NCBI RefSeq assembly: GCF_030388665.1 | Contig: NZ_CP128846.1 | Location: 6,832,501-6,896,500 of the forward strand | Reading direction: 5' to 3' | DNA length: 64,000 nt | Source: Streptomyces flavofungini | Lineage (GTDB): Bacteria > Actinomycetota > Actinomycetes > Streptomycetales > Streptomycetaceae | In this document: one piece after another, positions 11,241 through 19,951 of the stretch | Position numbering within the stretch: the stretch's first letter is position 1 | Layout of the letters: each line of letters begins with the position of its first letter | Made by a program: the position numbers and the translations under genes | The notes under the pieces: generated by a model | Told to the model about the DNA's origin: nothing | Database searches by the model: none | Seen by the model: only the letters and a program-made list of their open reading frames with translations

Positions 11241-11993
11241 ATGGACGACTGGTGGCACCGGAACATCGTGGAGCCGGGGAAGCTGCCGCTGTTGCTCGCC
11301 CTGGTCGCCTTCGTGGGCTCCTTCCTGGTCACCCGGACCATCACCCGCCTCATCCGCGCCGGGAAGGGACCGTTCCGGAACATCAGCACGGGCGACGTCC
11401 ACATCCACCACGTCGTACCGGGCATCTTCCTGATGCTGGTGGGCGGCTTCTGGGCGGTCGCCGCCGGGCGGCACAGCTTCGGGTCGATGTGCGCCGCCGT
11501 CATCTTCGGCGTCGGCGCGGGCCTGGTCCTGGACGAGTTCGCGCTGATCCTGCACCTGGACGACGTGTACTGGAGCGAGCAGGGCCGCAAGAGCGTGGAG
11601 GTCGTGGTCCTCACGACGGCCCTGGTCGTCCTCATCCTGACCGGATTCAGCCCGCTCGGCGTGAACGAGCTCTCCGCCGACGAGCGCCACGACCGCGTCG
11701 CGTTCGCCCTGAACATCACCCTGAACTGCGGCTTCGCCGTGATCGCGCTGGCCAAGGGCAAGCTGCGTACGGCCCTGATCGGGATGGTGGTGCCGTTCGT
11801 CGCGCTGGTCGGCGCGGTCCGCCTGGCCCGGCCGGGATCGGCGTGGGCGCGGCGGTTCTACCGCAACCGGCCGCGCGCCCGGGCCCGCGCGGGCCTGCGC
11901 GCGTTCCGCCACGACCGCCGCTGGACCGGTCCGCGGCGCCGCTTTCAGGACCTCATCGGCGGCAAGCCGGACCCCGAGCCGCGCTCCCGCTGA
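11241..11993 (+). CDS. Multi-pass membrane protein of unknown function
   Basis: A 250-residue integral membrane protein with about six hydrophobic segments. Notable features are a short extracytoplasmic-looking HIHHVVPG motif (about residues 54-61), acidic residues inside the third helix region (LDEFALILHLDDVYW), and a basic C-terminal tail rich in Arg. I do not recognise a characterised family; the His/Asp clusters might bind metal (inference only). It starts at the ATG at 11241. Its 3' end overlaps by 49 bp the end of the rhomboid-like gene on the other strand. Confidence 0.8.
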   Translation: MDDWWHRNIVEPGKLPLLLALVAFVGSFLVTRTITRLIRAGKGPFRNISTGDVHIHHVVPGIFLMLVGGFWAVAAGRHSFGSMCAAVIFGVGAGLVLDEFALILHLDDVYWSEQGRKSVEVVVLTTALVVLILTGFSPLGVNELSADERHDRVAFALNITLNCGFAVIALAKGKLRTALIGMVVPFVALVGAVRLARPGSAWARRFYRNRPRARARAGLRAFRHDRRWTGPRRRFQDLIGGKPDPEPRSR

Positions 11994-12643
11994 CGCACCC
12001 GCGCCACCACCTCGACGACCACGGTCGCCACCACGACCCCGGCGATCGCCGCCAGGTGCTCCTTGCCCGCGAGGTTGTTCTTGATGAGCACCTCGACGAT
12101 CATCAGGACGATCACCAGGGCCCCCGTGGCGTACGCCCGGTAGCGCCAGCACACGTACACCGCGAGCCCCACGACCGCCGCCGAGGGGCCGGTGTCGACC
12201 ACCTGCGCGTCGGACGCGGGAAGACCGATCCAGTGGTCGGGGCCCAGCTCGATGCCGAGGCGCGCGTACAGGGTGCCGCCGAGCGTGGCCGCGTACCCGA
12301 TGAGGAGCGTGCGCCACCAGCCGAGGCAGCACTCCGCGATGCCGAAGACCAGCAGGATCTGCGCGAGCGCGCCCCACACCGGCAGGTCGAGGGCGGGCAC
12401 GAAGAGTGAGAGCGGGGTGCGCAGCAGGGACAGCCACAGCGGGTCCTCGGCCCGGACGCAGCCGATGTTCTGGACGAACTGGTAGCCCCAGGACTGGTTC
12501 TGGACGTACTGGAACGCCGCCGTCAGACAGACGGCGGCCAGCGTCATGGGGATCGCGCGCAGGCGCCGGGCGACAAGTCTGCCCCGGACCGTGCTGTACA
12601 GCGGGCCCCACTCGGTGCGGGCCAGCCGGGACAGGGTGCTCAT
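11945..12643 (-). CDS. Rhomboid-like membrane protein
   Basis: 232 aa, about six membrane helices. The segment DTGPSAAVVGL (about residue 145-155) looks like the GxSxxxxGL rhomboid nucleophile motif. A later helix opens with KEHLAAIAG, offering the histidine partner, so a Ser-His dyad is possible. It differs from canonical rhomboids in lacking a clear L1 WR motif, and fits the 'rhomboid-like' class of actinobacteria. The start codon at 12643 overlaps the stop of the upstream DUF2156 gene (ATGA), so the two are translationally coupled and probably work together. Proteolytic activity is unproven. Confidence 0.75.
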   Translation of the reverse strand: MSTLSRLARTEWGPLYSTVRGRLVARRLRAIPMTLAAVCLTAAFQYVQNQSWGYQFVQNIGCVRAEDPLWLSLLRTPLSLFVPALDLPVWGALAQILLVFGIAECCLGWWRTLLIGYAATLGGTLYARLGIELGPDHWIGLPASDAQVVDTGPSAAVVGLAVYVCWRYRAYATGALVIVLMIVEVLIKNNLAGKEHLAAIAGVVVATVVVEVVARVRQRERGSGSGLPPMRS

Positions 12644-14436
12644 CGTCGGGACTCCAGATGTGTGCGGTGCAGCCATTTCGGCAGTCCCGGCGCCTCCAGA
12701 AAACCTTCGGCGCGAGCGGACGCGATGCCGATGCGCAGCAGGTCGCCGCTCTTCTCGAAGAGGAGGAAGCGGGGTTCCCAGATGGGCCGGTACTTGGCGT
12801 TGGCGCGATACAGCGACTCGATCTGCCACCACCGGGAGAAGAAGCTGAGCAGCGAGCGCCACAGCCGGAGCACCGGGCCCGCGCCTAGCCGTGAGCCACG
12901 CTCGAAGACCGACCTGAACATCGCGAAGTTCAGTGACACCTGCGTGATCTGGATCTCCGCCGCGCGCTGGAGCAGCTCGATGACCATGAACTCCATCAGG
13001 CCGTTCTCGGAGTCGCGGTCGCGCCGCATCAGGTCGAGCGAGAGGCCGTGCGGTCCCCACGGCACGAACGAGAGCACCGCCCGCAGCTCCCCCTCGCCGT
13101 CCCGGCACTCCAGCATCACGCACTCGCCGTCCGCCGGGTCGCCGAGCCGCCCGAGCGCCATGGAGAAGCCCCGCTCGGTGGCGCCGTCGCGCCAGTCGTC
13201 GGCGCGCTCCAGGAGGTGGGCCATCTCGTCGGCGGGGATGTCGTGGTGGCGGCGGATGCGGACCTCGTAACCGGCGCGCTTGACGCGGTTGTAGGCCTGC
13301 CGGACGGTGCGCATGGCCCGGCCCTCCAGCGTGAACTCCTGGATCTCCACGATCGCCTCGTCACCCAGCTCGAGGGCGTCCAGGCCGTGCCGGGCGTAGA
13401 TGGTGCCCGCCTCCTCGCTCGCGCCCATCACGGCCGGGGTCCAGCCGTGCGCGCGGGCCTCGGCGAGCCAGGGCTCGATCGCCCCCGGCCAGGCCTCGGG
13501 GTCGCCGATGGGGTCGCCGGAGGCCAGGGAGACCCCGCTCACCACCCGGTACGCGACCGCGGCCTTGCCCGTCGGCGACCACACCACGCTCTTCTCGCGG
13601 CGCAGCGCGAAGTAGCCGAGCGAGTCGCGCTCGCCGTGCCGGTCGAGCAGGGCCCGCAATCGCTCCTCGTCGTCCTCCGAGAGCGGGTCGACGGCCCGGC
13701 GGGAGCGGAACGCGGCGTACAGGACGGCGCACAGGAGGACCGTGCTCAGGACGTTGATGGTGACGTTGACCCAGCCCGGCGTGGAGATCCCGGCGAACCG
13801 GGCGTCGTCGGCGGCCAGCGACACCAGGCGCATCGTGCCGTAGCGCCAGCGGTCGAGGAACGTCGAGCGGTAGTCGTCGTGGGCGTGGTTGGTGACGGTC
13901 ACGAGGAACGCGGCGAACAGGGACGTCACCAGGAGCCCGCCGACGGCGACCACCGCCGCGAGCTTGGGGTTCGAGCGGTCGCCGACGGCGTAGAACTCGC
14001 GGCGGCCGACGAGGAGGGCGGCGACGAACAGCGCGGTGAGGCCGAGCGAGATCCAGTTCTGCGCGTACTGCCTGATCTCCGGGAAGCACATCGCGAAGGC
14101 GAACAGGAGCAGGAAGAGGCCGCTCAGAACGAGGTTGAGGATCCATGCGGCCCGTTTCCTGCGCCGCATGGTGATCGCCAGGAACATCGTGAAGACGCCG
14201 GAGGCGAAGCCCGCGGTGAGCAGGTACGGGGTGAAGTAGTTCTCGGTGTTGTGGCGCCGCAGGTCCTGGCCGAGGGAGACCCACACGGCGCTGAGGAAGT
14301 TCACGAACGTGACGGCCCGCAGATACCAGACGGCCACGGCGGCCCCGCGCCGCGAGGTCACCGTGGACGTCCGGAGCCGCTGTTCGCCCGCCCGCTGTTC
14401 GCCCGCCCGTTCTTCCCCTGCCCGTTCTTCTCCCAT
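12640..14436 (-). CDS. DUF2156 phosphatidylglycerol lysyltransferase-like membrane protein
   Basis: 598 aa. Six predicted helices in residues 30-245 are followed by a cytoplasmic DUF2156/GNAT-like domain (about 255-560), including LGYFALRREKSVVWSP, LASGDPIGDPEAWPGAI, MRTVRQAYNRVKRAGY and a late SLNFAMFRSVFERG segment. This matches the MprF/LysX-type aminoacyl-phospholipid synthase domain, but no lysyl-tRNA synthetase domain follows. Such enzymes transfer an amino acid from tRNA to a lipid headgroup; the substrate here is not known. The N terminus has a four-fold GE(E/Q)RA repeat from a tandem DNA repeat at about 14378-14430. Coupled to the downstream rhomboid-like gene. Confidence 0.88.
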   Translation of the reverse strand: MGEERAGEERAGEQRAGEQRLRTSTVTSRRGAAVAVWYLRAVTFVNFLSAVWVSLGQDLRRHNTENYFTPYLLTAGFASGVFTMFLAITMRRRKRAAWILNLVLSGLFLLLFAFAMCFPEIRQYAQNWISLGLTALFVAALLVGRREFYAVGDRSNPKLAAVVAVGGLLVTSLFAAFLVTVTNHAHDDYRSTFLDRWRYGTMRLVSLAADDARFAGISTPGWVNVTINVLSTVLLCAVLYAAFRSRRAVDPLSEDDEERLRALLDRHGERDSLGYFALRREKSVVWSPTGKAAVAYRVVSGVSLASGDPIGDPEAWPGAIEPWLAEARAHGWTPAVMGASEEAGTIYARHGLDALELGDEAIVEIQEFTLEGRAMRTVRQAYNRVKRAGYEVRIRRHHDIPADEMAHLLERADDWRDGATERGFSMALGRLGDPADGECVMLECRDGEGELRAVLSFVPWGPHGLSLDLMRRDRDSENGLMEFMVIELLQRAAEIQITQVSLNFAMFRSVFERGSRLGAGPVLRLWRSLLSFFSRWWQIESLYRANAKYRPIWEPRFLLFEKSGDLLRIGIASARAEGFLEAPGLPKWLHRTHLESRR

Positions 14437-14517
14437 GAAACGGGATCTTATGGGGCGTTGTGGTGTGATATGCGGTCAGCGCGACGGGCTGCCACGGCAG
14501 TCGGGGCCGCGCCGGGG

Positions 14518-15660
14518 CTAGTCGGTGGGCCCGCCCTCCGCCTTGTCGGCCTCGGCGGCGGCGTTGTCGGCCTCGCCCGCCGCCTTGTCGGCCTCGGCGG
14601 ATTCTCCGGACTCGGCGGCTGCCATGGGCAGTTCGGCCGACAGGGCCGCCGCGGCCCGCACCACCGGCACCGCGAGGAGGGCGCCCACGCCCTCGCCGAC
14701 CTTCACGCCGTGCGCGAGCAGGGGTTCGAGCGCCATCCGGTCCAGGGCCTTGGCCTGCGCAGGCTCCCCGCTGTCGTGCGCGGCGAGCCACCAGTCCGGC
14801 GCCCGGAACGCCACCCGCTGGGCCACCAGCGCCGCGGCCGCCGACACGACCCCGTCCAGGATCACCGGCGTGCGCCGCACCGCGCACTGCAACAGGAACC
14901 CCGTCATCGCCGCGACATCGGCACCGCCCACCGTCGCGAGCAGTTCCAGCTGGTCGCCGAGGACCGGCCGGGCCCGCCGCAGCGCGTCCCGCACCGCCGC
15001 GCACTTGCGCATCCACGCGAGGTCGTCGATCGGCGCCCCGCCCCGCCCGGTGACGACGGAGGCGTCCGTGCCGCAGAGCGCGGCGATCAGCGTGGCCGCG
15101 GGCGTCGTGCCGCCGACGCTGATGTCGCCGAGCACGACCAGGTCCGTGCCGGAGTCGGCCTCCTCGTCGGCCAGCGCGACGCCCGCGGCGACGGCACGCT
15201 CGGCCTCCTTCTGCGTCAGCGCGTCCTCGATGTCGACGCGTCCGGAGCCGCGTCGCACCCGGTGCCCCGCGACCTCGGCGGGCAACGACCCGGGATCGCA
15301 GTCCAGGGCCATGTCGACGACCCGCACGGGTACGTCGAGCTGCCGCGCGAGCACGGCCGCCGGGCTCGCTCCGCTCAGCACGGCGCGCACGAGATCGGCC
15401 GCGCCGCCCGCCGCCCGCGCGGAGACGCCGAGCTCGGCCACTCCGTGATCGCCCGCGAAGAGCACCGCACGAGGCCGCTCGATCGGCTTGACCGGCACCG
15501 CGCCCTGCGCCGCCGACAGCCATTCCGCGAGGTCGTCGAGGCGGCCCAGCGCGCCGGGCGGCACGGCCTGGCGCTCCCTGCGCTCTTCGGCGTCCCGGCG
15601 CACCCCGCCGTCGGGCCGCTCGATCAGGTCGGTGAAGTCGTCGAGAATCAGCGAGCTCAT
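14518..15660 (-). CDS. cobT: Nicotinate-nucleotide--dimethylbenzimidazole phosphoribosyltransferase
   Basis: Makes alpha-ribazole phosphate for the lower ligand of cobalamin. 380 aa, with the CobT features FAGDHGVAELGVSA (about 110) and GDISVGGTTPAATLIAALCG (about 220), the glycine-rich substrate loop; the late HGVKVGEGVGALLA segment contains the catalytic Glu. An unusual acidic tail of about 40 residues repeats EADKAAGEADNAAAEADKAEG and is not part of the enzyme fold. It is upstream of the DUF2156 gene by 81 bp on the same strand and starts at the ATG at 15660. Confidence 0.95.
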   Translation of the reverse strand: MSSLILDDFTDLIERPDGGVRRDAEERRERQAVPPGALGRLDDLAEWLSAAQGAVPVKPIERPRAVLFAGDHGVAELGVSARAAGGAADLVRAVLSGASPAAVLARQLDVPVRVVDMALDCDPGSLPAEVAGHRVRRGSGRVDIEDALTQKEAERAVAAGVALADEEADSGTDLVVLGDISVGGTTPAATLIAALCGTDASVVTGRGGAPIDDLAWMRKCAAVRDALRRARPVLGDQLELLATVGGADVAAMTGFLLQCAVRRTPVILDGVVSAAAALVAQRVAFRAPDWWLAAHDSGEPAQAKALDRMALEPLLAHGVKVGEGVGALLAVPVVRAAAALSAELPMAAAESGESAEADKAAGEADNAAAEADKAEGGPTD

Positions 15661-15948
15661 TCGGCGAACAGTACCGGCGGACCGTGCCGCGCGCGTGAAC
15701 GGGCCCGGAGGCCCGGGCCACGGGCGAGGCCGACGTGACGCTCCGTCAGCCCGCCCCCGCGGTGCCCACCCCGTGCCCGGTTACGCCATGCGACGCAGGC
15801 GCGCCCCAGCGTCGTTGAATCCCCGCAACCTGTCCCTTACGTTCCGAATGTCCCGCATGTATCGCATGGTCGTACCGCCGGCCGTCCCTCCGGCGCGCTG
15901 TCGCCCCGCGCGAGCGTCCCGCGGGCCGGAAGCGTCCGGGAGTACGTC

Positions 15949-17058
15949 ATGGACCTCGCCCAGCAGCCCACCGAACCCCGCTCCGCCTGCCTCGCCCGCA
16001 TCGCCGACGGCACCGCCCGGTTCCACGAACCCCGGCGCGAGGACTGCCCCTGGTGCGGCTCGACCCGTCTGCGCGTGCGGCTGCGCACCGCCGACCTGAT
16101 CCAGCGCAAGCCGGGCGGCTTCACCCTGGAGCGGTGCGACGACTGCGCCCACACCTTCCAGAACCCCCGCCTCACCGCCGACGGCCTCGACTTCTACCGC
16201 CTCGGCTCGGTCCGCCACGACCTCGGCCACCGGGACCACTGGCGCCAGGACCTGTGCCACGGGCTCACCGGCGGCGCCCCGGCGCTCCTGGCCCGGGCCG
16301 GGGCCGGCCGCGCCCGGCGGCTCGCCGGGGTCCGCGCGCTGAGCCGCATCGACGAGCCCGAGAGCTGGCTCGACGTGGGCACCGGCCGCGGCCGCTTCCC
16401 TGAGGCCGCCAGGGACGTGCTGCCGTACACGGCCTTCGACGGACTCGACACCGACCCGGGCCTCGCCGAGGGCGTGCGGCGCGGACGCATCGAGGAGGCC
16501 CACCGCGGCCGCCTCACCGACCTGGCCGAGCGCATCGCAGGGCGCTACGACGTGCTCAGCATGATCCACTACCTGCAACGCCGCCCCGACCCGCGCGCGG
16601 AACTCGCGGCGGCCCGCACCGTGCTGCGCCCCGGCGGCCACCTGCTGATCGAGGCCCCGGACCCCGAGTGCCGCTCGGCCCGGCTGCTCGGCAAGTGGTG
16701 GGCGTCCTACCGCCAGCCGCGCCACCCGCACTTCGTGCCGCTCACCAACCTCTGCCGGGAACTGGACGAGCTCGGCTTCACCGTCGTCGACGTCGACCGC
16801 CGCACCCCGCACGTCCCGTCCGACCTGACCACGGCCTGCGCGCTCGTCCTCAACCGGCTCCTGCCCGAGGCAGACCGCCCCTGGCGCACCCGCGCGCCGA
16901 GCGCCCTGCACCAGCGCCTGCGCCGCACGGCCTGGCACGCGGCCACCCCCCTGCTCGCCCTCGCGTACGCGGCGGACCTGCTGCTCGCGCCCCTGCTGAC
17001 GCGCACGGGAGGCGGGAACACATACCGGGTGATCGCGCGCCGGCAGGCGGACGGGTGA
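15949..17058 (+). CDS. Class I SAM-dependent methyltransferase with zinc ribbon
   Basis: 369 aa. An N-terminal zinc-ribbon (CPWCGSTRLR ... CDDCAHTFQNPRL, residues 26-70) precedes a Rossmann methyltransferase domain with SAM motif ESWLDVGTGRGRFPEAA (about 140) and VLRPGGHLLIEAPDPE (about 225). This layout is shared with methyltransferases of sugar or polyketide tailoring and cell-surface glycan pathways; the substrate is unknown. Start ATG at 15949 behind GGGAG. It is divergent from cobT (288-bp gap with no clear promoter boxes) and convergent with the CobU fusion gene. Confidence 0.85.
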   Translation: MDLAQQPTEPRSACLARIADGTARFHEPRREDCPWCGSTRLRVRLRTADLIQRKPGGFTLERCDDCAHTFQNPRLTADGLDFYRLGSVRHDLGHRDHWRQDLCHGLTGGAPALLARAGAGRARRLAGVRALSRIDEPESWLDVGTGRGRFPEAARDVLPYTAFDGLDTDPGLAEGVRRGRIEEAHRGRLTDLAERIAGRYDVLSMIHYLQRRPDPRAELAAARTVLRPGGHLLIEAPDPECRSARLLGKWWASYRQPRHPHFVPLTNLCRELDELGFTVVDVDRRTPHVPSDLTTACALVLNRLLPEADRPWRTRAPSALHQRLRRTAWHAATPLLALAYAADLLLAPLLTRTGGGNTYRVIARRQADG

Positions 17059-17147
17059 GGCGGGAGGGCGCCGCCCCGTAAGCCCGCCCGCACCGCACCG
17101 GGCACCCCCGCCCCGTTCAGCCCCGCCCCGGGCTCATCCCGCCCCGG

Positions 17148-18347
17148 TCACCCCCGCAGCGTCAGCGACTGCCCCGCCACCACCAGCAGCACATGCTCGC
17201 ACTCGGTGGCGAACGCGGCGTTGAGGCGGCCGAGTTCGTCGCGGTAGCGGCGGCCGGAGGCGGTCGCGGGGACGATGCCCGAGCCGACCTCGTTGGACAC
17301 CGCGACGACGACCCGGCGCGTGCCGCGCACCGCGTCCGTGAGCTCCGTGACCCGCTTGCGCAGCGACCGTTCCCCGCCGCCCGCCCACTCGGCGTCGTCC
17401 CAGGCGTTCACCTCGTCCATGGCGTGCGTCAGCCACAGCGAGAGACAGTCGACGAGCAGCGGCGGCCCCGGCTCCATGAGCAGCGGTACGAGATCGCAGG
17501 TCTCCGTGGTCCGCCAGGAACCGGGACGCCGCTCGCGGTGCGCCCGCACCCGCTCCGCCCACTCGCCGTCCCCGCCCCGGGTACCGCCCGTGGCCACGTA
17601 CAGCACGTCCGGGAAGGCCTCCAGGCGCCGCTCCGCCTCGACCGACTTGCCCGAGCGGGCCCCACCCAGGATCAGGGTGCGGCGCGGCAGGTCGGGCACG
17701 TCCTCGTAGGCGCCGACGGTCAGCGTCGTGCCGTCGGGCACGGCCCGCGCCCCGGCCGCCGCGAGCCGCCGCGTCAGCTCCGCACCGGCGGGCGCCCCGT
17801 GCCCGATGTGCACGGCCACGACGTCCGTCGTCGGGGTCACGCCCCCGGCCGCGCGCAGCCGGGCCAGGCCGTCGGGGCGGCCGACGACGTCCGCGACGAC
17901 CATCTCGTACGCGACCTGCTCCGCGGGGAAGCCGGCGGGCGCCGCGCCCGGCGGCAGGTACAGGAGCCGGTCGCCGTCGGGCCCGGTCACCTCGTAGCCG
18001 GTGCCGGGCGCGTCCGTCGCCACCGCGCGCACCCGGTGCCCGGTCAGGAGCGCGAGCTCACGGCCGTCCGGCACCCGCCCCGGCTGCGGAAGCCCGGCGG
18101 GCACCTCCACGGCGGGCCCGTCGTGCGGGTGCGAGAGCAGCACCTGGCGCACCCCGCCGAGGGAGTGTCCGGCGCGGGCGGCGGCGAAGGCGGCGCCGGG
18201 CGTGAGGTCGAGCAGCAGGACGCCGTCGACGAGCAGCGCCGTGGCGGCCCGCGCCGCGTCGCCGAGCGCGGTCGCGCACACGGCGCAGGGGCAGCCGGGG
18301 TACGGCAGCCCTTCGGGGGCTCCGGTGCCGAGCAGAGTCAGTTCCAC
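17148..18347 (-). CDS. cobU: MBL-like domain fused to adenosylcobinamide kinase/guanylyltransferase
   Basis: 399 aa. Residues about 225-399 are CobU/CobP: P-loop LILGGARSGKS, VATGGTRGGDGEW, LVDCLSLWLTH and AVSNEVGSGIVP. It phosphorylates adenosylcobinamide and forms AdoCbi-GDP, the CobS substrate. Residues 1-215 resemble the PhnP-like metallo-beta-lactamase fold (MELTLLGTGAPEG, a CPCAVC cysteine pair, LLSHPHDGPAV). The HxHxDH metal motif is degraded to HPHDGP, so hydrolase activity is doubtful. Start GTG at 18347 with GGAGG 8 nt upstream. Convergent with the methyltransferase. Confidence 0.9.
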   Translation of the reverse strand: MELTLLGTGAPEGLPYPGCPCAVCATALGDAARAATALLVDGVLLLDLTPGAAFAAARAGHSLGGVRQVLLSHPHDGPAVEVPAGLPQPGRVPDGRELALLTGHRVRAVATDAPGTGYEVTGPDGDRLLYLPPGAAPAGFPAEQVAYEMVVADVVGRPDGLARLRAAGGVTPTTDVVAVHIGHGAPAGAELTRRLAAAGARAVPDGTTLTVGAYEDVPDLPRRTLILGGARSGKSVEAERRLEAFPDVLYVATGGTRGGDGEWAERVRAHRERRPGSWRTTETCDLVPLLMEPGPPLLVDCLSLWLTHAMDEVNAWDDAEWAGGGERSLRKRVTELTDAVRGTRRVVVAVSNEVGSGIVPATASGRRYRDELGRLNAAFATECEHVLLVVAGQSLTLRG

Positions 18348-18460
18348 AGGAAGATCCTCCCGCGTCGCCCCCGGCGCCGCGCGCCCGGCTAGGCTTCAAG
18401 CGGCTCCGGCTCCCGCTCCGGGCGGCTGCCGGGACACCCACTGGACCTCGGGAGGCTGAC

Positions 18461-18688
18461 ATGGCGGCATGGACGTGGCGGTTCGAGAAGGCGGACGGGA
18501 CGGAGGTCCAGCCTGCCGTGCAGCCCGAGGAGTTCACCACCCAGGGAGACGCGGAGACCTGGCTCGGCGAGCACTGGAAGGACCTGAGCGAGGGCGGCGC
18601 GGACCAGGTCACCCTCTTCGAGGACACCACGGAGATCTACGGCCCGATGAGCCTGCACGCCCAGGACGCGGGCAGCGCCCAGGGCTGA
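18461..18688 (+). CDS. Small conserved actinobacterial protein, unknown function
   Basis: 75 aa, acidic and soluble, with no membrane segment. It opens MAAWTWRFEKADG and contains TTQGDAETWLGEHWKDL and VTLFEDTTEIYGPMSLH. The pattern of aromatic and acidic residues suggests a small alpha/beta fold. GC3 is near 100% and GGGAGG sits 6 nt before the ATG, so it is a real gene. It is divergent from cobU (113 bp). No function can be assigned. Confidence 0.8.
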   Translation: MAAWTWRFEKADGTEVQPAVQPEEFTTQGDAETWLGEHWKDLSEGGADQVTLFEDTTEIYGPMSLHAQDAGSAQG

Positions 18689-18696
18689 CGGACTTC

Positions 18697-18728
18697 GGCG
18701 GGGGCGGCGCGCTCGCGTCGCCCCCGCC
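18697..18728 (+). terminator. Terminator between convergent genes
   Basis: A 10-bp perfect stem GGCGGGGGCG / CGCCCCCGCC starting 9 bp after the 75-aa gene. It can serve both that gene and the HtrA-like gene on the other strand. Confidence 0.65.
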
Positions 18729-18781
18729 CGCCGTCCGGGCCCCGTCCGGCGGAGCGAGCGCCCGCCGAGGACGCCGTACGG

Positions 18782-19846
18782 CTACATCTCGCCGAGCGTG
18801 ACCTCGGCCGTCCGCTCGTCCCCGTCCCGTACGTACGTCACCCGCTCCTTGGCGCCCGGCTCCACCGCCGCGAGCGTCTCGGAGAGCGAGGTGACGGTGG
18901 TGATGGGGGTGCCGCCGAGGTCGGTGATGATGTCACCGGGCTCGAGGCCCGCCTCGGCCGCGGCGCCGCCGTCCTGCACCTCGACGAGCGCGACGCCCGC
19001 GGGGCGGTAGTCGTCGCCGAGCACGGTGCGGGCGGTGACGCCGAGCGCGGCCCGGCCCGAGTCGGTGACCCGGCCGCTCTTCACGATCTGCCCGGCCACC
19101 GTCTTGACCATGGACGAGGGGATCGCGAAGCCGATGCCGGGAGCCGCGCCGTCGCCCATGTCCGGGTCGGTCGCGGCGAGCGTCGGGATGCCGATGACCG
19201 AGCCGTCGAGGTCGACGAGGGCGCCACCGCTGTTGCCCGGGTTGATCGCGGCCGACGTCTGCACCATGTTGGCGATCGTCGCGCCGGTGCCGCCGTCCTG
19301 GCGGCCCTCGCTGACCGTACGTCCGGTCGCCGAGACGATGCCCTGGGTGACGCTCGACGACAGGCCGAGCGGCGAGCCCATGGCGAGCACGATCGTGCCG
19401 ACGTCGACCTTCGTGGAGTCGCCGAACTTCGCGGCCTTCAGCCCGCTCGGCACCTTGTCCAGCTTGATCACGGCGAGGTCCTGCTCCGGGTACGCCGACA
19501 CCAGCTTCGCCTCGAGCGGCTGCTCGCCGGTGGCCGTGGTCACCCGGAACGCCTTCTCCTCGCCCACGACATGGGCGTTGGTGACGATGTGCCCCTTGTC
19601 GTCGTAGACCACCCCGGAGCCGAGGCTGTCGGACGCGTCGATCTGCACGACCGACGGCAGCACGTCCTTGATCACCTTCTGGTAGTCGTCCTGAAGGTCG
19701 CTCGCGGCGGCGGGCGCCGCCTGTGTGGTCGACCGGTCCACCTCGTCCGCCCGGTCGCCGTCCCCGCCGCCGGAACACCCGGCGACGAGGACGACCAGGA
19801 CGGCGGTGGCGGGAAGCAGCGGGACGCGGGTGCGCGGCAGTCTCAT
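18782..19846 (-). CDS. HtrA-like trypsin/PDZ serine protease, lipoprotein
   Basis: 354 aa. An N-terminal lipoprotein signal with lipobox LVAGC (Cys about 24) places it on the outer face of the membrane. The protease domain shows His in VTNAHVVG, Asp in YPEQDLAVIKL and Ser in INPGNSGGALV, all intact. A C-terminal PDZ domain (about 265-350, GDIITDLGGTPI) would recognise unfolded C termini. The role is likely envelope protein quality control. Start ATG at 19846. Its neighbour upstream is a methyltransferase gene on the same strand, separated by a strong hairpin. Confidence 0.93.
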   Translation of the reverse strand: MRLPRTRVPLLPATAVLVVLVAGCSGGGDGDRADEVDRSTTQAAPAAASDLQDDYQKVIKDVLPSVVQIDASDSLGSGVVYDDKGHIVTNAHVVGEEKAFRVTTATGEQPLEAKLVSAYPEQDLAVIKLDKVPSGLKAAKFGDSTKVDVGTIVLAMGSPLGLSSSVTQGIVSATGRTVSEGRQDGGTGATIANMVQTSAAINPGNSGGALVDLDGSVIGIPTLAATDPDMGDGAAPGIGFAIPSSMVKTVAGQIVKSGRVTDSGRAALGVTARTVLGDDYRPAGVALVEVQDGGAAAEAGLEPGDIITDLGGTPITTVTSLSETLAAVEPGAKERVTYVRDGDERTAEVTLGEM

Positions 19847-19899
19847 GGTCCGAGTCTCGGCCGGGCCCGGCGCCCCGTCCTGCGGGGAGCGTCCGAACA

Positions 19900-19924
19900 G
19901 GGGGCCGCCGGTCCGGCGGCCCCC
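19900..19924 (-). terminator. Terminator after the SAM methyltransferase
   Basis: An 11-bp perfect stem GGGGGCCGCCG / CGGCGGCCCCC with a 3-nt loop, about 28 bp beyond the methyltransferase stop. Confidence 0.65.
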
Positions 19925-19951
19925 AGGGGCTCCGTACCTCGGTACGAGGCG

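Noticed and set aside
9615..12611. Long minus-strand frame covering pepA, cobS and the membrane gene
   Set aside because: It crosses several well-supported genes in the wrong frame and has no domain homology.
15661..15948. Cobalamin riboswitch near cobT
   Set aside because: No B12-box (GCCACTG-like) sequence is seen here or upstream of cobS or cobU.
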